Of a stretch of 64,000 nucleotides of DNA, positions 20,999 to 30,548 are shown in pieces. The first letter of the stretch is position 1. Every line of letters starts with the position of its first letter. The notes under the pieces are model-generated. The model had not been told where the DNA came from. It was given only the letters and a program-made list of their open reading frames with translations, and ran no database searches. Position numbers and translations under genes: made by a program. Where the stretch lies: the NCBI RefSeq assembly GCF_963678635.1, contig NC_087062.1, forward strand, positions 35,182,052 to 35,246,051, read 5' to 3'. This DNA comes from Symsagittifera roscoffensis. Its lineage: Eukaryota; Xenacoelomorpha; Acoela; Convolutidae.

Positions 20999-22002
20999 AT
21001 GATTTCAACTTTCGATTTAAAACTCATTCATGAAGTTTTTATAGATTTAAAATCATAATATCCAGACAAATCAGTCAGATTTCAGTATTTTTTAGCCACT
21101 TTTTTGTATTTGGATGCTGATATTATTTTGGATTTCGTTTTGAAAAACAGACCATATGGTGGTTTAATTGGGATACACAATTCGTCGCTCGACAAACACT
21201 TGAAACATTTCAAATTTCTTAGAATACATGCTATATTGCATGACGCAGCGAGATATTTGCAAGAAAAAAATCATACCGGTCCTGGGTACACATATGTTTT
21301 GCCTTGTCCAATAAAAAACTGTTACCTGGGTCAGGTGACAGGTATTGCGTTTTGCTTATTTCTTAAAGCATTCAAACCAAAGTTATTTCGTTTGTTGGAA
21401 TGTTGAGTGAAAGTCATGTTAACCCAAAGAAAGAAAACTAAAAAATTGTTTTTCCACCATCTCATTATTTTAGATATTGAAGGATTTAAATGTGGCAAGA
21501 AACCTTTGATCATAAAAGAACTTTCCGTTTGCTCTGCTAGTACAATTGATACAATTCATTTTCTGCCACCAGTCCAATTCAACAATTTATCGAAAGAAGA
21601 GAAAAAGCGTACAATTGGGTATCTAAATTTCTACACGGGCTTCGTTGGGACGAAGGTGAATACCCTTACTCATACTTGGATCAAATTTTTGACAGCATTC
21701 GTTTGAGGAACCCAAATTCCCATTTTTTTGCTAAAGGTACACAAAAATCTGTTTTATTAGCTGAATACTTGAAATTACCCGTGACAAATTTGGAAGATTT
21801 TGGCTGCCCAAAGATTGAACAGTTATTGGGTCAAGAAAAACATATTTGCAAACGACATTCTCATTTACTTCCCTCACATCAATTATTAAAGCATTGCATC
21901 CGTAGAAAATCCAAAGTTTTTTTCGATTGGTTACAAAATGAACTGTCCAATGATGCAAACAACCTTATCTCCAAATTTGGTGGTTTACGCTTCAATGACT
22001 AA
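20999..22002 (+). pseudogene. Nuclease-like Polinton gene with probable intron
   Basis: Starts MISTFDLKLIHEVF with an in-frame TAA near 21055. It continues to KNCYLGQ near 21335, where a GT...TTATTTTAG intron probably ends before 21474. The next exon begins DIEGFKCGKKPLIIKEL and has HGLRWDEGEYPY after a 1-nt shift near 21645. It then has FFAKGTQKSVLL and a Cys/His cluster (CPKIEQLL.. CKRHS ..HC) to the stop at 22002. A D-x-E motif followed by a C..H..C cluster suggests an RNase H-fold, DEDD or Maelstrom-like domain. This is an inference from motif order, not a firm assignment. Confidence 0.55.
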
Positions 22003-22080
22003 TCAGAGTCCTGAAAACAATTGTAACAGTTGTAACTATCAACCTTGATACAAATCAGCAAAAAAAGTCTTCCAATAAAC

Positions 22081-22371
22081 ATGGAAATTGAAGAAACCAC
22101 CACTGTTGAGAACAATGATTGCGACTTTGTAGACATTGGTGGTGCCGAACAGTATTTATCTCACGAAAACAGATCTTGGAAATTTTGTAATTCTGTTTCT
22201 CGTCCGTCTGCAGAAGTTGTCTTTTTCACACGAGTCTGTTTCATTTTCATTTTGCTCTCTTTATCTATTTCAAAATTGTCTTTTTACAATCTTAGTTGTG
22301 ACGAGACTGCCATTTGGCTTTTAATACTATCCAGTACAGTTGGTTACATGTTACCCAATCCCAAGTTATAA
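22081..22371 (+). CDS. Small two-transmembrane protein
   Basis: ATG at 22081 (MEIEETTTVENND) gives 96 residues. An acidic N-terminus of about 45 residues precedes two hydrophobic segments, FFTRVCFIFILLSLSI and AIWLLILSSTVGYML. The stop is 2 nt before the ATPase ATG, so the two are probably expressed together. It could be a virion membrane or scaffold protein; nothing in the sequence proves this. Confidence 0.65.
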   Translation: MEIEETTTVENNDCDFVDIGGAEQYLSHENRSWKFCNSVSRPSAEVVFFTRVCFIFILLSLSISKLSFYNLSCDETAIWLLILSSTVGYMLPNPKL

Positions 22372-22373
22372 TA

Positions 22374-23066
22374 ATGAATAAGATCATTTCAACAAAAGAT
22401 CGTCTGTTTATGTCCATTTCAGGTCCCTCGGGATCTGGCAAAACTGATTTAATTTTTCAAATGCTTCTCAAAGGTACATTCTATCCATCGTATAACAAGA
22501 TATTTTATTTTTATCTTCACGATCAACCCAAATACCGTTCCTTTGTTTCTCACAACAAATTTGATATTGAATTTATAAAATTGTCCAGCTTTGAAATTGT
22601 TAATAACTTACGGGATTGTATGATTGTCTTTGATGATACCTGTGAAGAAGTTTTTAATAAAAAAGATTTTGTTAAATTAGCTACAGCAGGCCGACATAAA
22701 AATGTTCATGTTATTCATGTCAAGCACAATTTATTTCAGCAAAGTAAGCAATCACGGACAATAGATTTGAATACAACTCACTTAATTTTGTTCAAATCAC
22801 CTCGAGACATTCAACAAATTGATTATTTAGGCAGACAGTTGAATAATGCAAAATTCCTCCGTCATGCGTATCAGTTGGCATCGAAAGACGATTTCGGTCA
22901 TCTGTTGATAGACTTGGATCCCAAAACTTCAGAATCTCTTCGTTATTCGTCAAACATAGTTCCACCATCACCAACCATTTTCTATTTACCATCCTCAAAA
23001 GCAGTTATCACATCTCTTGAAAAAGAAAGAGAAAGAATTGTGTATATTGAAGCAAATGCTCAATAG
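22374..23066 (+). CDS. FtsK/HerA-type genome-packaging ATPase
   Basis: An intact 230-residue ORF. Walker A GPSGSGKT is at residues 17-24, and Walker B MIVFDD at about 83-88 is followed by a sensor-like VIHVKHNLF. The C-terminal DLDPKTSESLRYSSNI is typical of Polinton and adintovirus ATPases. It would pump the element DNA into preformed capsids. ATG 22374 is chosen because the upstream codons of the longer frame overlap the membrane-protein gene. It overlaps the next gene by 11 nt. No lesion is visible. Confidence 0.93.
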   Translation: MNKIISTKDRLFMSISGPSGSGKTDLIFQMLLKGTFYPSYNKIFYFYLHDQPKYRSFVSHNKFDIEFIKLSSFEIVNNLRDCMIVFDDTCEEVFNKKDFVKLATAGRHKNVHVIHVKHNLFQQSKQSRTIDLNTTHLILFKSPRDIQQIDYLGRQLNNAKFLRHAYQLASKDDFGHLLIDLDPKTSESLRYSSNIVPPSPTIFYLPSSKAVITSLEKERERIVYIEANAQ

Positions 23067-23313
23067 TCGCCATTGTAGATCAATTTCGACAGAAGCTGAT
23101 TCAAATTTTATTAGATTTCTTTGCGATTGTTTTGTGAATGTTTTTCTGGGACATGTTCCAGCTAACAAAAGTTTCATCGAGAGTAAGAAAATACCATTTG
23201 GAAAAATTGTTGACCCTAAGTTTAGTATCCGAGAAAAACGAAAAGTTTTGGCAAACAATATTTCACTGGTTAAATCAATCGGAGAATCTTATTACATTTA
23301 CCTGAAAAACTAG
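23056..23313 (+). CDS. Small conserved basic Polinton protein
   Basis: An ATG at 23056 overlapping the ATPase end gives 85 residues. The pattern, an N-terminal Cys-containing helix (FLCDCFVNVFLGHVP) followed by basic residues and KFSIREKRKVL, matches a short protein family that commonly follows the ATPase in Polinton/adintovirus-like elements. Function is not established; a DNA-binding virion component is possible. Confidence 0.6.
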   Translation: MLNSRHCRSISTEADSNFIRFLCDCFVNVFLGHVPANKSFIESKKIPFGKIVDPKFSIREKRKVLANNISLVKSIGESYYIYLKN

Positions 23314-23323
23314 AACCTCAGGC

Positions 23324-24183
23324 ATGTATGCTGAAGAATTCATCCTCATTCCTCGAAAAACATATGCTCCAGATGAAAAAACTGCACCACAATCTCAAAT
23401 CCTTCATAATCCATTAATTAACGACAAATCATCTCAACTCAATTACATACAACGATTCCGAGAACGAAATATCAGCCGTGACTCTCCACCACCATTAAAC
23501 CCAACATCTCCAATTCCTTTAACCCCTAGTAATGTAGTACCAAATCTTCGAAAAAGAAATTTATCTGCACTTACTAATTTCAGTGATGATGGTGATGATG
23601 AAGCAGAAAAAAATTTTGAATCAAACAATTCACTGCAGCAGACAAGCTCAAAGAGAACAGAAAAAAACGATGAAAAAAGTAATGGAAAAACCGCTGAAGT
23701 GTTTCGAAAGGTTATGAAATCCATTCAAGAGCTATTGGAAGCTAATAAATTGGAAAGGGCAAACATCGTGCTAAAGCAGTTGTTCAAAGTTGAATCCTTG
23801 ACTTTAGACGTTGACGGATATGTTCTAATTCAAGGAAAACCAACACTCGTTAAAATTGAATCCTTTTTGTACGATACACAGCAAAACACAAAAAAACTTT
23901 AGGGTGTTTTTATCCACAAATTTTGAAAGAACTGAATCTTGATCCTAGCTTAGTGTCCAACACTTATGCCAAACAGATTCTCCGCTCGCTTAAGAGCGAA
24001 GCAGCTAAGCCCTCAATTTCTTCCTCCTTCGTCTCCGACGACCCGACAACTGAGTACTCGAAGAGATCAAAACCCTCCTCTTCGAAGACTCGATCGACAA
24101 CTCTCAAACCCAAAACCAAGCAATCCGACAGAAGAAAAACCCAGAAAAAAAGAATTTTGCCCCACCACCAACGACGACGATGA
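23324..24183 (+). pseudogene. Conserved Polinton protein upstream of integrase, one frameshift
   Basis: Opens MYAEEFILIPRKTYAPDE. It has a Pro/Ser-rich middle, an acidic patch, a helical region and the block VDGYVLIQGKPTLVKIESFLYD. A 1-nt change in the A7 run near 23895 joins this to YPQILKELNLDPSLVSN, and the rest is a Ser/Lys/Arg-rich tail ending at 24183. The arrangement (MVLVPE-like start, then a GxxxxxGKxxxxxxIxxxLYD module, then a P..L..L-N-x-P module) resembles a protein recurrently found in Polinton-like elements. Function unknown. Confidence 0.6.
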
Positions 24184-25201
24184 CGACGATGATAAAAACT
24201 ATGAAAGCAGTAGAGAATCGTTTGCGACAACGTCAACAAAAAAATGGAAATCCTACTATCAGTGAAGAAAAGAAACTCAAATTACTCTACACGAAAGGTC
24301 CAGCTGCATTTGGTAGCGTTAAAAATTTAAAAAATGCTAGTCAACGCTCACTAAAAAAAGTTTAAAAATTTCCGAGATCTCAATCATCACATACAAAGTA
24401 TGGATTGTTTCGTAAAACATATCCTCGGCTAAAAGTGATTGTTAACGATATCAACGAAATTTGGTCTCTTGACTTGGCTTATGTTAATAAATTGGCTAAA
24501 TATAACCGAGGGGTACAATATTTGTTAGTTGCTGTCAATTGTCTCTCTCGCTACTTACGAGTGGAACCCCTGAAGACCAAATATGCTGAGGAAACAACCG
24601 AAGCTTTCAAAAAAATGATCAAAACAAAACAAAACAACCAAAAAAAGTTTGGGCAGACAAAGGCACCGAGTTTAAAGGAGAGTTCGAAAAGTTATGTACT
24701 AAACGAGAAATCATCAAATACAATACTCACAGTGAAAAAAAATCAGCGTTTGCCGAAAGAAACATTCGATCGCTGAAAAGTATTATCTCCAAATACTTGG
24801 AGTTTGAATGGACTTACAGTTATATTGAAAAATTACAAAGTTTTGTTCAAACGATTAACTCACGCGTTAATAGAGTAACAAAATTGGCTCCAAACAAGGT
24901 CACAATAAAACATGTACCTGCTTTAGTTTCATTAATTGCAAACAGTTCATCGAAGTTGGTACAGAAACCAAAATTTTATGTTGGTGACTATGTGCGAATA
25001 GCGAAGACTGACTTGCCTTTTAGAAAAGGTTACAAGCAGATTTTTACAGACAAAGTTTTTGAAATAGTTGCCATTCTTACTGTAAACCCTCCAACATACA
25101 GTCTCATTGATGCGGAAAAGGAAGAAATCAGCGGAAAATTTTATGAAAAAGAACTTAGTTTAATTGGAAACAAAGCTGATTATAACGAAAATGGGCAGTG
25201 A
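24180..25201 (+). pseudogene. Polinton retroviral-type integrase, broken
   Basis: DDE integrase that would insert the element and create the 6-bp target duplication. N-terminal YTKGPAAFGSVKNL, then HTKYGLFRKTYPR, core Asp in IWSLDLAYV, second Asp in WADKGTEF, Glu in FAERNIRSLK, and a C-terminal SH3/chromo-like part (FYVGDYVRIAK, about 24975). Lesions: TAA at 24363-24365, and a 1-nt shift in the A7 run near 24640, after which the frame continues correctly to 25201. The catalytic residues themselves are all present. Confidence 0.92.
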
Positions 25202-26056
25202 TGAGTTTACTGTACATTTGATTTCAACAGCATCAATGGATTATTTCCCAGAAAATACTTTGGCCAATTTTAGAAACTTTTGTAAAGAAGAAATAGCTTT
25301 AGACGGAGATTGGAGAGTTGCTCTCTCAGAAATAATTTTCACCACAAAATTAAACAATGTTACTGATGAGGAATTTACGTACTTCAGAGCATCCGAAGTA
25401 GTAGCCAGTAAATCCAACGCTGGCAGTCGGAATACAATTTCCAGACCCTACTATGGCGAAAAAGTTTTTATCAAATCAGGAGAGTACACTTTTATAGAAC
25501 AATTGATTAATGAGATAAAAAACAAAACTCAAAGACAAAAATCATTTTGATGCGAGTCCTTAAGAAATCACGAATAGCATGAGCATTTGGATGAACGCAA
25601 ATGAAGGAATCTCATCACCAAGTCCCCAAATACCCAGTCTGTTAGGCTACAATGCTTGATGAGGACGGTGAATATCACATTGGTTACAAAATGATACCCT
25701 CCTTCGATGCATCTTATGAGGGAAACGAACTGTACGAATCTCATTTCCCATATGACTTATCAAGTGGGACAAGTCTAATTTCTGTCTTTATTGACATTAT
25801 TCAATACCAAACTGTTGGTGATGCAAAGGCCCCATTGTTACGCGTCATTGATTCAAATAGACGCATCAAAAACGGTAGTGCCTGCAGCATTGAACCTAAT
25901 CATCGAAAAAACTTCACTAATTTAGACTACAAAAAATTATTCACTTCATCTGTACAATCAATATCGGTACAGTTGCGCACAGAAACTGGAAGACTAGTGC
26001 CCTTTGCAGGAACTGGTAAAGTTGTGTTGACTCTAAAATTCAAGCGCTTTGATTGA
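25191..26056 (+). pseudogene. Minor capsid (penton-like) protein, broken
   Basis: Starts MGSDEFTVHLISTASMDYFP, overlapping the integrase end by 11 nt. It is recognisable by LSEIIF near the N-terminus, DIIQYQTVGDAKAPLLRVID (about 25795) and the closing block VPFAGTGKVVLTLKFKRF. Residues near 25540-25650 are spread over two frames and contain several stops, so the middle is decayed. Family members form the single-jelly-roll pentons at capsid vertices. Confidence 0.85.
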
Positions 26057-26062
26057 AAACCA

Positions 26063-26485
26063 ATGGAACAGTATTTTGCAAAGCAAGCTTCACTTCCTCA
26101 TTTCTCTGGACACTACCGACAACGCGGCAGTGGATTTGGCGCTTTGGCTGCTGGTATTGGTCGTGGTGCTATACCGTTTACACGACGGGTTATTCTACCG
26201 GCTGCGAAAAAACTGGGCAGAGAACTTTTGATGAGTGCAGCGCCAGAACTAATTGATGTCGCTATGAAAAAGAAGTCTCCTAAACAAGCATTGAAAAACA
26301 CTGTCACAAAAACTGCAAGAAAACAACTCGGTGGTGGTAGACGTCGTCGTCGAAAGACACCAATGGATGGATTACGAAGAAGAAGGTCATTAGGGGCTCG
26401 AAAAAGAAAAACAACCATTCGAAGAAAAACCAGACCAGTGAGAAGTCGAGCAGATTTTTTCTCAAACAAAAAAAATGATCGCTAA
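26063..26485 (+). CDS. Basic virion core protein
   Basis: An intact 140-residue ORF. The N-terminus has GHYRQRGSGFGALAAGIGRG, a hallmark of Polinton and adintovirus core proteins that resemble adenovirus pVI/pX cleavage products. The rest is helical and then extremely rich in Arg and Lys (GGGRRRRRKTP, RRRRSLGARKRKTTIRRKT). It overlaps the capsid gene start by 11 nt. A DNA-condensing or capsid-internal role is inferred from family and charge. Confidence 0.82.
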   Translation: MEQYFAKQASLPHFSGHYRQRGSGFGALAAGIGRGAIPFTRRVILPAAKKLGRELLMSAAPELIDVAMKKKSPKQALKNTVTKTARKQLGGGRRRRRKTPMDGLRRRRSLGARKRKTTIRRKTRPVRSRADFFSNKKNDR

Positions 26486-27782
26486 TTTGTTACCCAATGA
26501 AGCTACCCATAGCTCTCTGGATTTGTTTGAAAAACAATCTTTTTTGATTACTTTTGAAAACGCTTTTGATCAAGAAATTGGACCTGTCTATTCACCCAAT
26601 GGACCAATGCTTGAATTTGAAATCACCGGTGACCGTAATAATTTTGTTGACCTGCAAAAAATTTATTTGGAAATACGATGCAAAGTAACGCAATCAAATG
26701 GAGCTGATCTGCGATACGACAACACTGATCCTACTGTGTCTGATTCACCGTTCCTCGTAAACAACTCCCTGTATTCCCTTTTCTCTGACTGTACCCTCTC
26801 TGCTAATTGACTCAAAATCTCAAATGCCAATAGTAATTTTGCGCATAAAAGCTTTATCGGAACATAATTTTCTAACTGCAAAGGAGCCAAGGACTCATGG
26901 CTTAAGTGTCAGGGATATCGTTTTGAAAACAATCCCGCTGCAATAGATGCAGCTGATTTCACATCTCAACGAGAACTGGTCCGTGAATCGAGGGAAATTC
27001 GGTTCTATGGACCCGCTGGAGTTGATTTTTTCACATGTGACAAGCATTTGTTGAGCGGTGTTACCCTCAGACTTTCCTACAGGCGTTCTCATGAAGACTT
27101 TCTCATTATATCGGAAGATGCTGCCAAGCATTACAAGCTGCAAATACTCGAAGCGAACCTATATGTTAGAAAAATGACTGTGACCGACCATGTGCTCTCT
27201 GCCATTGAATCAACTTTGCTCAAAACTCCTGCGAACTACCCATATCAAGAAGAAGTTACAAAAACATTTCTTGCAACAGCTGGTCAGCGCAGCTGGCAAC
27301 AGGAAGATACTTTTGCTCGTGAACCGTTGAGACAAATTATCATAACATTGAACACAAATAATGCCTTTCTAGGAACAAACCGAACGAATCCTTTTCATTA
27401 TCAAAAGTTTGGATTGGAGCAAGTTACTTTGAGACGAAATGGTTTACCAATAGCAAGTACACCAATCAGTACACAAGATCATAAACGTCTCTTCTTCAAC
27501 ACACTATCAGCGTTGGGTTTGTTGCACTGCGGGCTGGGAATCACTCTGGATAACTACCAACAGCACTTTATTATGTGTTTTGATCTCACTAGCACACAGC
27601 AGGCAGCTCATAACTTCTTGCATCCAGAACTTACTAACTGCTCAGTTTCACTCGATCTTCAATTCTCAAACGCTTTGACAGCAAACCTGGAAATTTTTGT
27701 TTGGGGTATACGCTCATCCAATGTATTTATTACCTCCGACCGCAAAGTTACAAAGAACGTCCTTCCAATTTCAACCGTCTAA
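26475..27782 (+). pseudogene. Major capsid protein (double jelly roll), two stops
   Basis: One continuous frame of about 435 codons with TGA at 26808-26810 and TAA at 26865-26867, and no frameshift. Family signposts are SSLDLFEKQ, FVDLQKIYLEI, NNSLYSLFSDCTL just before the first stop, the DKHLLSGVTLRLSY block and NPFHYQKFGLEQVTL. The length fits Polinton MCPs. The first stop falls on the residue that is usually Gly in this block, consistent with a GGA to TGA change. Confidence 0.93.
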
Positions 27783-27784
27783 AA

Positions 27785-28243
27785 ATGGATGAAATCCAGT
27801 TGCAGGATCTCATTCAGAACTGTAAACATCTGAAATATAAGTTTCTTGGAGTATTTGCAGCCGACAATTTTCCACCTCACATCCCAAACAATATCTTTAT
27901 GATTGTGAACACTTCAAAATCAGAAAAAAAATCAGATTCTCCGGGGACACATTGGATTGTGATTTGCAACAGAAGAAATATTTTATATTTTGCTGATCCT
28001 CTCGGTCTTCCTCTTTGGCAGTACACCAATCTGTATAAGCGATTGAACGAGAATTTTCATCAGGTGACTGAATTGATGACAAACTTTCCCATGCAAGACT
28101 CAAACTCTACCATGTGCGGTTCTTTTTGTATTTATATTGCATATTTGATTTTTGATAAAAACTTTAATGGTGATGCTTCTGATTTTGTTTACATAACTGA
28201 TCATGTTTTGAAACGTTTCCTAACTCACATGCTTACCCATTAA
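27785..28243 (+). CDS. Adenain/Ulp1-like cysteine protease
   Basis: An intact 152-residue ORF whose ATG lies 2 nt after the capsid stop. Catalytic residues are visible in order: His56 (GTHWIVI), Asp71 (YFADPLG), Gln104 (FPMQDS) and Cys111 (TMCGSFC). It should mature capsid and core proteins, matching its place at the end of the virion gene block. No lesion seen. Confidence 0.93.
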   Translation: MDEIQLQDLIQNCKHLKYKFLGVFAADNFPPHIPNNIFMIVNTSKSEKKSDSPGTHWIVICNRRNILYFADPLGLPLWQYTNLYKRLNENFHQVTELMTNFPMQDSNSTMCGSFCIYIAYLIFDKNFNGDASDFVYITDHVLKRFLTHMLTH

Positions 28244-29122
28244 CTAACCATTTAATATGGTTGATTTATGCATTTTTCAATTTAATTTTGAACAATACAC
28301 TCTTTTAGTAATTGAAATTTTACCCAATTGTTAACTGAATAGCAGTAATTCGAGAAGAAAAAGTACAAAATCGATCTATGGGGGGATATCACCATACAAG
28401 CAACTGTTGCCTCCTTTCAGTACAATTTCCGGACGGGTTTCGGCTGAGAGTCGAGCGCCATGCGTTTTCCTCTACTCGGACCCCAAGAAATTTTGTTCCA
28501 CTTCAATTTTATAATAACAAGTTAGGTACAAGTCTTAGAAGTGGCTGCAGCAAAATTAATGGGCACTTTTGGCTTTCATCAGTGTTCTCGTTTTTCAAGA
28601 TCTTAACCCACTTCAACTTATTAGCTCTTTCAACATTTCTATAAAATCAAAGTTTTTGTCATATATTTCAGACGTTTTTTTTAGTCTCCTGTAGACACGG
28701 AAAATGGAAAGGTCGAAATTATCAAGCCAATTTCATCATTTTAGAGTTTTTAATGTTCCATAATTTTTCTCTGTTTTTTACCTTCATTTGGCTGAACGAA
28801 ATTTTTCATTCTTATTTCGGTCAAATTGAACATTAATTTTTGCCTAAATAGAAGTGGCGGCCGCCGCAATTGACGAATTTTCTTTTCTTCGAGATTCAGC
28901 AATAAAACATGCATTTTGAAGGAAATCGTTCACCGCAGCCAACAATTAAGCTACGCTGCCAAAATCTGGTGCTTTCCTATATACCATATAGTTTGGTTGC
29001 ATTAGGTTCAACTGATTGCATATAATAGGTATATAACGTCATTTTACATGTAAACAAACCAACACTCCCAAACTTTAGAAGGGAAAACATGCACCGACCA
29101 AAACTTAATTCCATTCCCGTTT
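28244..29122. other. Non-coding right sub-terminal region
   Basis: AT-rich DNA between the protease gene and the right TIR. A small ORF at 28378-28644 has no recognisable content. The end holds 3' UTR-like sequence; no clear polyadenylation site was assigned. Confidence 0.6.
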
Positions 29123-29381
29123 CCACAACGTTCAGTGGGAATACTCAATAATATATCGAAGTTCTACATGAGGACTATTAGGTATAAAATTTTACATGGT
29201 GACAATTAGGATTATTACATAGTGACTATTAGGTATAAAATTATACATGGTGACAATTAGGATTATTACATGGTGACCATTGCTGATCATTTAATACATG
29301 GTGACCATTATGATTTATACCTAATGGTCATCCATGTATGACAAACCCCCCCCCATCCTAACGCACTATATGCATACTACT
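29123..29381 (-). repeat. Polinton right terminal inverted repeat
   Basis: Reverse complement of 8914-9128, ending ...GCATACTACT. It is about 44 bp longer because one subrepeat (TTACATAGTGACTATTAGG type, about 29190-29250) is duplicated here, and its homopolymer is 9 C rather than 12. Confidence 0.95.
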
Positions 29382-29387
29382 CCGGAT
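29382..29387 (+). repeat. Right 6-bp target-site duplication CCGGAT
   Basis: Copy of 8908-8913. Removing one copy restores the RT sequence context GTGCCGGATACCGCGAAT seen in F6. Confidence 0.95.
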
Positions 29388-30548
29388 ACCGCGAACAGAC
29401 GAGAGCCTCTCTAAATTTGGTGATGCCAAGTTCTTCACCACACTGGACTTGGGTTCTGCCTTCTGGCAGGTCCCTCTGCGGAAGAAGGATAGAGAAAAGA
29501 CCGGATTCGCGTGTGAATATGGGTTGTACCAGTGGAGAGGATGCCCTTCGGCTTGTGCAGCGCAACGGCCACTTTTCAAAGACTGATGGCTCAGGCTTTG
29601 ACCAGAGTGACAAAGAAAAGCGGGAATCTTGTGATGTTTTAGGTGGATGACGTAGTCATAGCAACACCGACCCTGGAAGACCACATTGATCGGCTCGCTG
29701 AGGTCTTTGGATGCGTGAAAACATCAGGCTTGAAATGCAAAACATCGAAATGTGAAATCCTTAGGGATTCGATCAAGTACCTAGGAAGAATGGTGGACAG
29801 GCATGGTGTGAGGCCGGACCCGGAAGCAGTAGTAGCTGTGTTGACATGGAAGGCTCCCAGAACGGACACACAGCTCATGACCTTCCTAGGGTTTGCCGTT
29901 TTTTTCCTTGAGTTCATAAAAGGATATGCAGACAAGGTGTATCCGATGCAGAAGCTGATGCGCAGCAAAGGAAAAAAGTTCAAATGGAGCGGTGAAGCTC
30001 AAACGGCCTTTGAGAACATAAAGCGGGAACTGTGCGAAGCGCCAGTGCTATGCATGCCTACTGAAAAGGGCATGCATGTTCTTGACACAGACGCATCAAT
30101 AGTAGCCATCTCGGGAATACTGCATCAGGAGCAGGAATGGAATGGGAGAACCGTTCTCCGTCCCATTGCATATGGCAGTAAGTTGTTAAATTACACTGAG
30201 ATGAAATATGGTGCACCAAAAGCAGAAATGTTTGCAGTAGTCACATTCGTGGAAAAGTACCGCGCATACTTGGGGAGCGCTCCCTTTAAGTTACGCGTGG
30301 ACAACAGGGCGTTATCCTGGTTGAAGACATACTCGATGGATCAGAGTTATATTGGTAGGTGGATAGTAAGATTAGATGGCTACCACATGATAATCGAGCA
30401 CAGGATGCGTGACAAACACCAGAATGCTGACAGCCTCAGCAAGAAAACCGAGTTCTATGGAAAGTTAGAACAGAAACAAGCCAATCAGGCAGAAATCAAG
30501 AAAGGATTCTCGTTTCTAGATAAAAAACTTATGAAACGCTTCCCTTGA
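29388..30548 (+). pseudogene. pol: RT and RNase H (F2), right part
   Basis: Continues the RT cut at 8913. It reads LDLGSAFWQVPL and then loses two bases near 29535 (frame shift within YQW..MPFG). At the active site it has TAG before VDD (29640-29642). From 29643 it is open through the RT thumb and RNase H: VLDTDASIVAIS (Asp), EMKYGAPKAEMFAV (Glu), LRVDNRALSWL (Asp), HQNADSLSK (Asp). The open frame ends with a 6-A run (30524 region) where F6 has 8 A; the minus-strand element shows the frame should continue into the linker. Confidence 0.92.

Larger units (their letters stand above)
8914..29381. mobile_element. Complete Polinton/Maverick DNA transposon
   Basis: A 20,468-bp element with terminal inverted repeats (5'-AG...CT-3' termini), a 6-bp target-site duplication and the diagnostic gene set: PolB, retroviral-type integrase, FtsK/HerA-type ATPase, adenain-like protease, major and minor capsid. 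Left-arm genes are on the - strand and right-arm genes on the + strand, with a divergent promoter zone at 19387-19789. It is visibly more AT-rich than the flanking retroelements. Several core genes carry stops or frameshifts, so it appears non-autonomous or dying. Confidence 0.97.

Noticed and set aside
22081-22371. Viral fusogen, as reported in some nematode Mavericks
   Set aside because: Only 96 residues with two membrane segments, far too small; no other large membrane protein is present in the Polinton.
28378-28644. Possible gene in the right sub-terminal region
   Set aside because: No conserved motif, composition like surrounding non-coding DNA, and no partner gene overlap.
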